From an uncultured Pseudomonadota bacterium (lineage in GTDB: Bacteria; Myxococcota_A; UBA796; SXON01): DNA of 64,000 bases. The DNA lies in assembly GCA_903875225.1 (NCBI GenBank), contig CAIQVJ010000085.1, forward strand, positions 1 through 64,000, written 5' to 3'. Both the position numbers and the translations under genes were made by a program. The notes under the pieces are model-generated. The model ran no database searches, was not told the origin of the DNA, and worked only from the letters and a program-made list of their open reading frames with translations. Of this stretch, positions 18,401-26,459 are shown one piece after another; position 1 is the stretch's first letter, and each line of letters starts with the position of its first letter.

Positions 18401-19169
18401 GCGTGGTCCCGACGACATCCACCCCGCTCGCCGACCCCAGGTACACGTATGCAGCCCCGGCTCCTGAACTCGCCTCCGCCGCCCCCACGATCACATCGTC
18501 GTAGCCATCGTCGTCCACATCTCCAGCCCCCGCCACGGCGCGCCCGAAGGCGTCCCCCGAGGCTCGCCCTTCCAGGGTCGTGACCGCCACCGTTCCGAGG
18601 CCCGTCGCGGACCCGAGGAAGATCCCAACACTCCCCGTCCCCCCGTTGCCGTTCGAAGCCCCGACGATTGCATCGTCGTAGCCATCGCCATCGATATCGC
18701 CCGCGCCCGCCACCGAGACGCCAAACCAGGCGCCGATCTCCGACCCGGTCACCGTCACCGCGACGTCCGTGTTCAGACCGTCCGCCGATCCTGCGTACAG
18801 GTACGCACTCCCAACGCCGGTCGCCTCGCCCGGCGCCCCCACGATGACGTCGGGGTATCCATCCCCATCCACATCCCCTGCTGGCCCGGCCGAGCATCCA
18901 AACCAGGCGGTCCCGTCTGGACTGGACAGTGACGCCGTCGGCTCGATTGGCAACCCCGAGGCCGAACCCCCAAAGACGAAGACCTCGCCGGTGGTCTCGT
19001 TGCTCGGGTAGCTGTAGATGCCCAGAGCGGCGTCGCTGGCCCCGTCACTCACGATCACGTCGTCGTAGCCGTCACCATCGAGGTCTCCGGCCCCGGCCAC
19101 GACAGTACCAAAATAGCCCGACTCCTCGGTACCGGTCACCGCCCACTGTACCGGGGAGTACGGGGTCAT
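15432..19169 (-). CDS. FG-GAP repeat surface protein with MYXO-CTERM-like tail
   Basis: A 1245-aa protein. About 14 FG-GAP repeats (core GAGDVDGDGYDD) fill residues ~15-800 and would form beta-propellers with Ca-binding loops. Six or more MopE-like Cys/Asp repeats follow (DCDDADP, then Tyr-Pro-Gly-Ala). The C terminus has GCGCAAAG, a hydrophobic helix and RRRRRD, which is the architecture of a MYXO-CTERM sorting signal. The ATG at 19169 is 5 bp after the AAA gene stop with GGGG just before it. Odd: there is no N-terminal signal peptide, although the tail implies export. The frame stays open upstream through the AAA gene, but that stretch is clearly shadow sequence. Start uncertain. Confidence 0.88.
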   Translation of the reverse strand: MTPYSPVQWAVTGTEESGYFGTVVAGAGDLDGDGYDDVIVSDGASDAALGIYSYPSNETTGEVFVFGGSASGLPIEPTASLSSPDGTAWFGCSAGPAGDVDGDGYPDVIVGAPGEATGVGSAYLYAGSADGLNTDVAVTVTGSEIGAWFGVSVAGAGDIDGDGYDDAIVGASNGNGGTGSVGIFLGSATGLGTVAVTTLEGRASGDAFGRAVAGAGDVDDDGYDDVIVGAAEASSGAGAAYVYLGSASGVDVVGTTLSGGSTSAGAFGYSVAGAGDVDGDGFDDVVVGAPYSSEAWVFPGSASGTDPSDGTSLSTGAREFGSSVSGAGDLDHDGYADVIIGAQYFYGPYDDGEESASASFYRGSPEGLTFNSTTADAHYGYFGHSVAAAGDVDGDGYDDVIVGMYATYGDTGLAWLYSGSATGPGSATGMSGATNEELGYSVADAGDVNGDGYDDLVVGGHGYAGERGAVYVYDGDSGGLPGGAATALVGAALEDRLGYSVAAAGDVNGDGYDDVVARTDDEALVYLGSPSGVGADPDTTLDAVDFYDPRVAGVGDVDGDGFDDVMVTGEYLRAYLYFGSAAGLPETADVGLDVDFMVFAAPAGDVNGDGYDDVMISDGDDQVGLYLGSASGIPTAPDSLLIAEASGERFGDSVARAGDVNQDGYDDVVVGAPYYGDPEADEGRAYVYLGSFTGLSTSPATVITGTSRGEFLGLAVSTAGDANGDGYDDVVVTGLGFASVYPGSAIGLSTTPSTTWHGDGTMGDTVAAMDANGDGCPDLVVGAPYENGGAVYLFLGCNTDGDGDGYGVFDDCDDADPAWYPGAPETDCTDPNDYNCDGFVGSEDADGDGLPACADCDDGDPAIHPGAAEICDALHTDEDCSGAADDNDPGLSDGSLRYPDADGDGYGSSDPADAGLFCTVPAGYTTLVGDCDDADPAVRPSADEIAGDGIDGDCDGGEACYTDTDQDGFRGRSTLASADPDCSDPGEALSTTPFDCDESDPTVRGGTDEIPGDGIDEDCDGVELCYLDYDHDGFGADTTVASLDLTCLASRQQAYAAGDCDDTDRDFHPGATEDDCADPNDYNCDGVVAYTDADDDGWAACEDCDDTRADVHPAAPETCDAVDDDCDGNVDEKAVDDTVWYVDADGDGSPGATDASANAITACVAPAGYAAGPANDCDDGDPAVRPGAPDVPGDGTDQDCDGRDAVVDEPAPSHPGCGCAAAGPEPGWALGLGALFVIRRRRRDA
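16900..19135 (-). repeat. FG-GAP repeat block
   Basis: About 14 tandem units of roughly 55-60 codons, each with a variant of GAGDVDGDGYDDVIVG. DNA identity between copies is moderate, so the block looks old, not recently amplified. It is coding and lies inside the gene at 15432-19169. Confidence 0.85.
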
Positions 19170-19174
19170 CGCCC

Positions 19175-21262
19175 CTACAAGTCCCTCACGAACTCGTAGT
19201 AGTCGCCAAAGTGGACGCGGTTGACCTGCTTGCCCATCTTGATCAGCTCCCGCGCGATCGCCTCGATGGCGTGGGGCATCCCGACCGGCTCCCGCCGCGC
19301 GCTGGCGATGATGCACGCGTTGATCGCCGCGTTGACGATGGCACCGCCCGCGATGGTGAACTGCGCGGACAGGTAGTTGAGATCGAGGTCCGGCCCCCGA
19401 GGCGCGTAGGGAGGGAATGCGTGCTCCCAGAGCCTGCGGCGCTGCTCGGGGCTGGGCATCGGGAATTCGACGACGGCGCCAAATCGACGCAGGAACGCCT
19501 CGTCGATGTTCTCCTGCAAGTTGGTGGTGAGGATCGCGCAGCCTTCGAAGACCTCGAGGCGTTGCAGCAGGAAGCTCACTTCCTGGTTGGCGAACCGGTC
19601 CTGTGCCTGCTTGACCTCGCCGCGGGATCCGAACAATGCGTCGGCCTCGTCGAACAGGATGACGGCCGTGCCGCCCTCTGCGGCGTCGAAGATCTCGCGC
19701 AGGTTCTTCTCGGTCTCGCCGACCCACCGGCTGATGACGCTCGACAAGTCCACCCGGAACATGTCCAGCCCGAGCGCGCCGGCGATCACCTCGGCGGCCA
19801 TGGTCTTTCCCGTACCCGGGCCACCGGAGAAAAGCGCCTTGATGCCGTAGCCGCGCGGCCGCACCTTGTTGGCGCCCCAGCGGTGGTACACCTGCTCCTG
19901 CTCGGAGAGGTAGGAGATCAGGTGGTCGAGCTGCTTTTCGACCTTCTGGGTGATGATGAGGTCGCTCATCTGGTACCGGGGCACCACATGCTGCGCCAGC
20001 CCGCGGAATTCCGGCCGCGAACCTTCACGAGCCGCCGCCCAGATGGTCTCCAGGCTCGGCTCCTTGCCGCCGGACTCGGCCTCCGCGCGGTCCATGACCC
20101 GCTGGATCGTCGTCCCACCCACCGAGTAGAACCGCTCGGCGATGTCGGCAGCGAGCGAGACGTCCCAGCCGCGCATGTCCAGCGCCGCGCCCCAGGCCTC
20201 GTTGCGTTCTTCCAGGGTGGACCGCGCGACCTGCACGGTGACGCTCGTGCGGTCCGCCCCGAGCAGGAGCCCGAGGGCGCGCCGGTCGTTTCCGCCCACG
20301 AGCACGGGGTACGGGAGCCGGGTGAGCGCGCCGCCCAACGCAAGGAGCTGGTTTCGCAGCGCCGGATCTTCCTGCGCGCTGGCGACGTTGATGACGAAGG
20401 GCAGCGCCCCCGCCAGCCGTAGCTCCCGGATCAGGTCGCCGGGCTCCTCCAGGTAGGCCTTGCAGCGATCGAGGTCCACCTGCACGAGCGGGCGACCACA
20501 CTTGCGCGCCACGGCCTGGGCGACGCCCTCGCGCAACCCCTGCGTGCCGCCGATGATCGCGACGGTGATCGGCTTCTTGAGGGAATCGCCGAGCTCCTCG
20601 ATGCGCTGACGGGTCGGCGCAGGGATGAAGGGCTCCAGATCGGTAGGCACGGGGTTGAAGCCGACAGACTCGGGCAGCTCCTCCTCTTCGAGCAGCCAGC
20701 GCAAGAGGCGCGGCGCGGGGTGAAGCCGGCGCGAGGTGTGGGTCTCGGTGCCCTCGGAGGGGTGCAGGAGCAGCAGCCGGTGCCGGATGAGCGGGCCGCC
20801 GGGCATCAAGCGGGCCTGCAACGCCAGACGCTGACGGCGCTCGGCGCGCAACACCCGCGTGGTCATGTCGACCGTGAGGTACGCCTGGTTCAGGTTGTCG
20901 TTCAGGTAGGCGAAGATGCGGGCGTACCCAGCGGAGATCTCGGGTGCGAGCGCGAGCAGGATGAGATCCGCATCGTCCCCGTCGAGATCGAACGCCGCTC
21001 GCAGGCGGGCAAAGCGCCCATCCGGAGCGTCCCGCAGCGCGGTGGACGCAGCGACGGCGTCCTCCAGCCCGTCGGGACCGGTCACGTAGTCGATCTCGCC
21101 GTGCGCGCGCAAGAGCGCGTCGACCTCGTCATCGGTGATGACCGAGCCCCAGAATTGGCCCTTGGCGCGCATCGACGGCCGCGCGCGTTGACGGCGAACC
21201 GCGCGGAGGAGCAGGAGATCCGTGCGCCGCAGCCGGCGCGCAAGCTCTTCGAAGACGGTCAT
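19175..21262 (-). CDS. AAA+ ATPase of the contractile-injection (Afp15-like) type
   Basis: A 695-aa ATPase. The C-terminal AAA+ module has Walker A GGPGTGKT (near 476), Walker B AVILFDEADALFG, sensor ILTTN and arginine-finger region EAFLRRF, so it should hydrolyse ATP. The N-terminal ~300 residues include FDLDGDDADLILLALAPE and ARIFAYLNDN, which resemble the N-terminal part of ATPases from extracellular contractile injection systems, where they help assemble the particle. No sheath, tube or baseplate gene is visible in the window, so any such role is open. ATG 21262 follows the first conserved-looking helices; divergent from 21293 by 30 bp. Confidence 0.88.
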   Translation of the reverse strand: MTVFEELARRLRRTDLLLLRAVRRQRARPSMRAKGQFWGSVITDDEVDALLRAHGEIDYVTGPDGLEDAVAASTALRDAPDGRFARLRAAFDLDGDDADLILLALAPEISAGYARIFAYLNDNLNQAYLTVDMTTRVLRAERRQRLALQARLMPGGPLIRHRLLLLHPSEGTETHTSRRLHPAPRLLRWLLEEEELPESVGFNPVPTDLEPFIPAPTRQRIEELGDSLKKPITVAIIGGTQGLREGVAQAVARKCGRPLVQVDLDRCKAYLEEPGDLIRELRLAGALPFVINVASAQEDPALRNQLLALGGALTRLPYPVLVGGNDRRALGLLLGADRTSVTVQVARSTLEERNEAWGAALDMRGWDVSLAADIAERFYSVGGTTIQRVMDRAEAESGGKEPSLETIWAAAREGSRPEFRGLAQHVVPRYQMSDLIITQKVEKQLDHLISYLSEQEQVYHRWGANKVRPRGYGIKALFSGGPGTGKTMAAEVIAGALGLDMFRVDLSSVISRWVGETEKNLREIFDAAEGGTAVILFDEADALFGSRGEVKQAQDRFANQEVSFLLQRLEVFEGCAILTTNLQENIDEAFLRRFGAVVEFPMPSPEQRRRLWEHAFPPYAPRGPDLDLNYLSAQFTIAGGAIVNAAINACIIASARREPVGMPHAIEAIARELIKMGKQVNRVHFGDYYEFVRDL

Positions 21263-21292
21263 GCTCGCAAGGTAACGGATTAGCGGCTGGCG

Positions 21293-22345
21293 ATGCCCTC
21301 GCTCGTCGATCCGTACGCCTGCTTCTTCACCCCCGCACACACCACAGCCGAGCAGGTAGCGGCAGCGTTTGCGACGCGAGGAGGCCCTCGGGGCGGGATC
21401 CGGGACCGCGTGCGGGCGCTCGGCGCGGCGGGGCTGCTCGACGACGTCGGGCGCGGGGACGTCCGGACGCTCGCCGTCCGACGCGCGCAGCTCGCCTACG
21501 TGGACGCGATGGACGATCTCGCGTTCATCGTACAGGAGCTGGGCGGGTTCCCGCTGGAGAAATCCGGCGCCGAACCCGCCATCCTGGCCCGCGCACGCGC
21601 CGGGGACTCCGTCGTGTGCTTCGGCATGACCGAGCCCGATGCGGGCAGCGACGTCGCGGCGATGACCACGTTCGCCGAGCCGGACGGTCACCAGTTTCGC
21701 CTCACCGGGTTGAAGCACTACATCTCGAATGCCCCGGAGGCAGACCACGCCGTTGTCTTCGCGAAGCTGGACCAGAAGATCGCCGCGTTCATGGTCGACT
21801 CGCCGGTCACGGAGCCCCAGGACGTGAGCGGACATTCGATCGGACGTGTGGTGCTGGACGCCACGCCCGCCCGCCTGCTCGCGAGCCGTGGAGGCGCCCT
21901 CGCCCTGGCAACCCTGGAACGTTGTCGGCCCACAGTCGGGCTCGCCGCATGGGGGCTCGCCCGCCACGGCTTCGACCACACCCTCGATCGGCTCAAGTCA
22001 CGGAGCCAGTTCGGAAAACCCCTCGCCGCCCAGCCCGTCGTGCAGTCCAGGATCGCCGACATGGCGCTCGACCTCGAACAGGCTGCGCTCACTGCGCTGT
22101 GGGCCTGCTGGACGCGAGACGTGACCCCGGTCGACCAGCGCACCGGCTACACGAGCGCCATCGGCAAGCTGACGGCAACGGAGGCGTGCGGGCGCGTGCT
22201 CGACCAGTGTGTACAGCTGCACGGGGGTGCAGGCGTGGAGGAGGCGAGCCTGATCCAGACGCTGTGGCGGGAGGCCCGCCCGCTGCGGATCTACGAGGGT
22301 GCGACGGACGTGTTGAAGACCGTGATCGCCGAGCGCTGGCTCTGA
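21293..22345 (+). CDS. acyl-CoA dehydrogenase family protein
   Basis: A 350-aa FAD-dependent enzyme predicted to introduce a trans-2 double bond in an acyl thioester. Visible family marks are CFGMTEPDAGSD (FAD/substrate loop, ~105-116), LKHYISNA, RSQFGKPLA, LHGGAGVEE and the C-terminal RIYEGATDV, which contains the usual catalytic Glu. The N-terminal helical region is somewhat short for the family. The stop overlaps the following methyltransferase start (TGATG), so the two are coupled. It is the first gene of the 21293-28571 cluster. Substrate chain length cannot be read from sequence. Confidence 0.92.
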   Translation: MPSLVDPYACFFTPAHTTAEQVAAAFATRGGPRGGIRDRVRALGAAGLLDDVGRGDVRTLAVRRAQLAYVDAMDDLAFIVQELGGFPLEKSGAEPAILARARAGDSVVCFGMTEPDAGSDVAAMTTFAEPDGHQFRLTGLKHYISNAPEADHAVVFAKLDQKIAAFMVDSPVTEPQDVSGHSIGRVVLDATPARLLASRGGALALATLERCRPTVGLAAWGLARHGFDHTLDRLKSRSQFGKPLAAQPVVQSRIADMALDLEQAALTALWACWTRDVTPVDQRTGYTSAIGKLTATEACGRVLDQCVQLHGGAGVEEASLIQTLWREARPLRIYEGATDVLKTVIAERWL

Positions 22346-23145
22346 TGCCGAGCGGCGCCCGTCCCGCGTGGTTCCGACGAATCCACGCACCCGAGCTGAT
22401 GGACATGGCCTGGTGGCCGGGCGAATGGCGGCGAATGGAGACCGACTTCCTGCGGACGTTCAACGGGATCACCCGCTCCTGCACGCCGCTCGTCGAGCGG
22501 GTGACCGCGCTGATGCGCACCACGGGCCACCGCCGGATCATCGACCTGTGTTCTGGCGGCGGCGGCCTCGTGCTCCCGCTGCGTTCCCTCGTCGCAAGCG
22601 CCCTGGGGGAGCCCGTCGAGCTGGTGCTGACGGACCTCTACCCGAACCCCGGCGTGCTCGACCACCTGCCCGACCGCGCGGGCGTCACCTACCGGGCGGA
22701 GCCCGTCGACGCGCGGGCGGTGCCCGGGGATCTGGTCGGCGTCCGCACGATCTGCCTCGGCCTGCACCACCTGCGGCCCGCCGAAGCCGCCGGGGTCCTG
22801 GCCGATGCGGCGCGAGCCCGCCAACCCATCGTCGTCTTCGAGGGCACGGCCCGTTCGATTCCTCTGGCGTTGTCGATGGCGCTGCTCCCTCCAGTGGTTG
22901 CGGCGTTCGCACCGCTGTCCCGGCCGCACACCTGGCCAAAGCTGCTCTGGCACACTGCACTCCCCGTGGTGCCCCTCGCTGTCGCCTGGGATGGGTTCTG
23001 CTCCTGCCTGCGTTCGCACGAGCCGGACGAGCTGCGGGCCATGGTCGCGCCCCTCGAGTGCGCCGGATACCACTTCGAGGTCGGGCGGGAGCGCTGGCTC
23101 GGCGTGCCGATCACGTGGTTGGTCGGCACGCCCCGGGACCTGTAA
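22345..23145 (+). CDS. SAM-dependent methyltransferase-like protein
   Basis: A 266-aa class I methyltransferase fold protein. Motif I reads IIDLCSGGGGLVLPL (~65-79), followed by LVLTDLYPN as the acidic strand and FEGTARS as a later motif. A hydrophobic stretch near 170-195 (LSMALLPPVVAAFAPL) suggests membrane association or a lipid-like substrate. The ATG at 22345 shares a base with the preceding stop, supporting the start. Its place between acyl-CoA dehydrogenase and a patatin suggests a lipid or membrane-associated substrate; this is inference. Confidence 0.85.
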   Translation: MPSGARPAWFRRIHAPELMDMAWWPGEWRRMETDFLRTFNGITRSCTPLVERVTALMRTTGHRRIIDLCSGGGGLVLPLRSLVASALGEPVELVLTDLYPNPGVLDHLPDRAGVTYRAEPVDARAVPGDLVGVRTICLGLHHLRPAEAAGVLADAARARQPIVVFEGTARSIPLALSMALLPPVVAAFAPLSRPHTWPKLLWHTALPVVPLAVAWDGFCSCLRSHEPDELRAMVAPLECAGYHFEVGRERWLGVPITWLVGTPRDL

Positions 23146-23151
23146 TATACT
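23146..23151 (+). promoter_or_regulatory. TATACT -10-like box, leaderless candidate
   Basis: TATACTCCG ends 9 nt before the ATG at 23161 and overlaps nothing but the tail of the previous stop region. If it acts as a -10, transcription would begin at or within a few bases of the start codon. There is no Shine-Dalgarno sequence before the ATG. Confidence 0.5.
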
Positions 23152-23160
23152 CCGCCGCCG

Positions 23161-25482
23161 ATGCCTCCCTCGCCCACCGCCACCGCTCCGATCGCGTTCA
23201 ACGACATCGAGTGGCGAGCGCTGAAGGGGCTCACGCCCGAGGAGCTGCAATTGGTCGCGGGCCAGGTGGACGCGGTCACCTACCGGGATGGTCAGACGTT
23301 CCTGGACTTTCGGGGGCCCTTCCCCGAGGGCGAAGCATCGCCCGCAGACTCCTGCCCGCCGGGGAAGACCCCACGGGTGCTGTTCATCGGCCGCGGCTGG
23401 TTCTCCGTCTGGTCGCGCCTGCCGAACGGTCTCGTGGGGAGCCCGATGATCGTCGGCAGAGGCCGAGTGTTCGGTGAAGCCGGGGTGATGTCGCACGGGG
23501 GGTACGACCATCGGCTGGAGGTCCGGGTCCAGGCGCTCCGAAACGGGTCGGGCTGGGTGCTCACCGATGACGGTCTGGCCGAGGCCTGCCGCCTCGTTCC
23601 CAACCTGCGGAAGTGTCTGGAGCGCATGGCCATCCTGCGCGGCGCGCTCGTCCCGTTCGTCGACGCCATCCGGCGATCCGCTTCGATGCACGGCGCCTCG
23701 CTCAACGCCCTCGTCGACCTCGTGATGTACGCCGAGCTTCGGACGTTCGCGCCGGGCGCGTCCATGGTGAAGGGCGGCGACCCGGCAGGTGCGCTCTACC
23801 TGCTGTGCTCTGGAACCGCCCAGTGCGTGCCCATCGGAGCGACAGCGCACCAGGCCACCGCGATCCAGGCGGGCTCGGGCTTCGGCGGGATGCTGGGTGG
23901 ACGAACCGAGGAGCATGAATCGGTGACGGCGGTGGACTCGTGCACGGTCCTGGTCGTGAGCGCGGAGCTGCTGGCCCAGCAGCTCATGACGTCGCCGGGG
24001 CTTCGACGGGTGGGACAACGGTTCCTGGGGCTGAGCTACGCTGCAGAGGGCAGCGCCTCGATCGTCGTCGTCGCCGGCGACGGGACCTTCCCACTCTCGA
24101 AGCTCGGGTTCTTCGCCGCTGCCCAACTGCACGAGACCTACGGCGATGCCTGCGCCTTCGTGACGTTGCTGCCGAAAGGCGCCACCGTGCCGGACGAGGT
24201 GGTGCGCGACAACGTGCGGTGCGCCGGGCTCCCGGTCAGCGCCGAGACGATCGTCGCAGACGTCCAGCGCTTTCGGGACCGCCACGGGCACCTGGACTTC
24301 ATCTTCCTCGACCCGGCCGGATTGCCCTGGGCGACCATCGCTCCGATCGGGCCGATCCTCTCCAAGGTGGCGATGGTCGTTCGCGACACGTTCGCAGACC
24401 CCCCGGTGTGGTGGCGGGCAGACAAGATGTCCTGGGCCGTGCAGCTCTCCAGCGACTGGCGCACCTTCAACCAGGGGGATGCAAGGAGCAACCCCTATGA
24501 CGTGGGGAACACGCCCTACCAGTTCGGCGCAGTCCGCGTGCGGTTCAACATGAAGAGCATCCGCGAGGCGGGCGCCCTGGCGGACCTCTCCGCATCCGAC
24601 CGCGAGAGGATGGGACGTTGGGTGCGCTCGATCTCCGATCGTCGTGTCGGCGTCGCGCTCGGAGGGGGCGGGGCCTGGGGCTACGCCCACGTGCCGCTGC
24701 TCAACCTGCTGGCGACGCTGAAGGTGCCCGTGGACGTCGTCTCCGGCTCCTCCTTCGGAGCGCTCTGCGGTGCCTACTACTGCTCGCTTCCCGAGGACAA
24801 GTGGGAGGCCGCCCTGGTGGAAGGGGGGAAGCGGGCCGTCTGGGCACTTCGGAAGGCCTTCTTCTCGTCCAGCTCGCTGGAGCGCATGATCAACAAGCAC
24901 CTCACCTCCCTGCTCGGCTACACCCCGGCGCTGGCCGGCATGGAGCGCCCGTTCCTCCCGGTCGCCACCAACGTCGGGGCCGGCGCCGAGGCCGTCATCA
25001 GCACCGGATCGGTCGGCTGGGGAGCCCGATGTTCCTCTTCCTTTCCAGGGATCTTCACGCCTACGACGGGCGACGGTTTCCGGTTCGTGGACGGAGGGAT
25101 CGTACGCAACGTACCGACGGACCCCCTGGTGTGGCATGACTGCGACCTCTTGATCGCGAGCAACATCGTGCCGAACCCCAAGTTCCAGGCGGAGCGGAAG
25201 CCCCGGTTTCCGGGAGCCACCGGGCGGTGGCTGCACGAGTTCAACCTCGCAACACGGGCAAACGACACGTTCCGGAGCGCCCTGATCCTGATGCACACGG
25301 CGTCGGACGCGGTGAGTTGGGACGCCGACGTGCTGTACAACTCGCCGCCCTCCCGGTACATGCCCGGCGACATGGACGAGGGCGAGAAGATCATCGAGGA
25401 ATCGAGATCCAGCGTCGGGGGCATGGCCCAGCAGATCAGCAACGCGTGGGGTCTCCTCCAGCGAACCGGACGGGCACCATGA
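23161..25482 (+). CDS. cNMP-binding patatin-like phospholipase (NTE type)
   Basis: A 773-aa protein. Two cyclic-nucleotide-binding-like beta-barrels occupy about 20-130 and 190-275. A Rossmann-like region follows (~295-390, VVVAGDGTFPLSKLGFF), as in neuropathy-target-esterase homologues. The patatin domain has GGGGAWGYA (~500, oxyanion hole), GSSFG (~528, nucleophile Ser) and VDGG (~643, catalytic Asp). The family hydrolyses phospholipid or lysophospholipid ester bonds. The cNMP domains may regulate or tether it; I cannot tell whether they bind nucleotide. It overlaps the KAS III-like gene by ATGA and has its own -10-like box. Confidence 0.93.
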   Translation: MPPSPTATAPIAFNDIEWRALKGLTPEELQLVAGQVDAVTYRDGQTFLDFRGPFPEGEASPADSCPPGKTPRVLFIGRGWFSVWSRLPNGLVGSPMIVGRGRVFGEAGVMSHGGYDHRLEVRVQALRNGSGWVLTDDGLAEACRLVPNLRKCLERMAILRGALVPFVDAIRRSASMHGASLNALVDLVMYAELRTFAPGASMVKGGDPAGALYLLCSGTAQCVPIGATAHQATAIQAGSGFGGMLGGRTEEHESVTAVDSCTVLVVSAELLAQQLMTSPGLRRVGQRFLGLSYAAEGSASIVVVAGDGTFPLSKLGFFAAAQLHETYGDACAFVTLLPKGATVPDEVVRDNVRCAGLPVSAETIVADVQRFRDRHGHLDFIFLDPAGLPWATIAPIGPILSKVAMVVRDTFADPPVWWRADKMSWAVQLSSDWRTFNQGDARSNPYDVGNTPYQFGAVRVRFNMKSIREAGALADLSASDRERMGRWVRSISDRRVGVALGGGGAWGYAHVPLLNLLATLKVPVDVVSGSSFGALCGAYYCSLPEDKWEAALVEGGKRAVWALRKAFFSSSSLERMINKHLTSLLGYTPALAGMERPFLPVATNVGAGAEAVISTGSVGWGARCSSSFPGIFTPTTGDGFRFVDGGIVRNVPTDPLVWHDCDLLIASNIVPNPKFQAERKPRFPGATGRWLHEFNLATRANDTFRSALILMHTASDAVSWDADVLYNSPPSRYMPGDMDEGEKIIEESRSSVGGMAQQISNAWGLLQRTGRAP

Positions 25483-26459
25483 TCCCCTGCGCGATCCTCG
25501 GAACAGGGTCCTCGCTGCCCTCGCGATGCGTCACCACCGAGGAGCTGTTGCCGGTCGCGTTCCCCGGCCGCAACCACGACGACCTGCGGGCAAAGGTGGG
25601 TATCCGCACGCGGTACTGGCTCGGACCGGACGACTCGGCGACCTCGCTCTCGGTCGCCGCGCTGCGGGGAGCGCTGGAGATGTCGGGGCTGCACCCGCGT
25701 GACCTTTCGCGGATCCTCTTTGTCACCCAGACCGGCGGCGACTACGGGATCCCGGCGAACGCCAACCACATCGCCGCAGCGCTCGACATCGACGACACAT
25801 ACGACTGCTTCGACCTCAACAACACGTGCACCGGGTTCCTCACGGGCCTGGACATCGCCGCGCGCTCGGTCGCCACGGGGATGGGTCCGGTGGCCGTGGT
25901 CGCCGTCGAGACGTTCTCGCGCAACCTCTCGGTCCAGGAGCCCCGCGCGATGATGGTGTTCGCGGACGGCGCGGCCGCCTGCATCATCGGGCCCACGGAG
26001 GTCCCGGGAGCTGGGGTCCTCGCCGTGCACCTGCGAAACAACGCGATGCTCCGAGGACGCATCCTTCATGCGCACCCCCAGCCAGGGATGTACTACCAGT
26101 TCGCCCCTACCGGCAAGGAGCTGGCCGATGCAGCAGTCGCCTGCATCGGGAACGCGAGCCGCAAGGTCATGACGGCGGCTGGACTCGGCCCGGACGAGGT
26201 GGACCGGTTCCTGCCCCACCAGCCAAACGGGCCGCTCTACACCGCCATCGCGCGAGACCTCGGCTTCGGCCCCGAGAAGCTCTACCCGATCGTCGACGAC
26301 GTGGGCAGCCTCGGAGCGGCGAGCGCGCCCTACAGCCTGGACAAGGCGATCCGGGCCGGCCACGTCCAGCCCGGCATGACCCTCCTGCTGGCCGGCGTGG
26401 GGAGCGGCACCTCCTACGGCGCGATGCTGCTCGGCACAAGCCCGGGAGCAAGCTGGTGA
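25479..26459 (+). CDS. 3-oxoacyl-ACP synthase III-like enzyme, altered triad
   Basis: A 326-aa thiolase-fold protein of the FabH family. The nucleophile Cys sits in NNTCTGF (C117) and the His in FLPHQPN (~246). The segment that normally reads GNTSAAS is VGSLGAAS here, so the catalytic Asn is replaced by Ser. KAS III relatives with changed triads often act as acyltransferases or ester/amide-forming enzymes instead of decarboxylating condensing enzymes, so the chemistry may differ from FabH. ATG 25479 overlaps the patatin stop (ATGA); the stop overlaps the next GTG. It is probably the acyl-condensing or acyl-loading step of the cluster. Confidence 0.88.
   Translation: MIPCAILGTGSSLPSRCVTTEELLPVAFPGRNHDDLRAKVGIRTRYWLGPDDSATSLSVAALRGALEMSGLHPRDLSRILFVTQTGGDYGIPANANHIAAALDIDDTYDCFDLNNTCTGFLTGLDIAARSVATGMGPVAVVAVETFSRNLSVQEPRAMMVFADGAAACIIGPTEVPGAGVLAVHLRNNAMLRGRILHAHPQPGMYYQFAPTGKELADAAVACIGNASRKVMTAAGLGPDEVDRFLPHQPNGPLYTAIARDLGFGPEKLYPIVDDVGSLGAASAPYSLDKAIRAGHVQPGMTLLLAGVGSGTSYGAMLLGTSPGASW

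Noticed and set aside
19170..19727. N-terminal extension of the FG-GAP gene
   Set aside because: It would run through the AAA+ gene in another frame and reads as Arg-rich shadow sequence.
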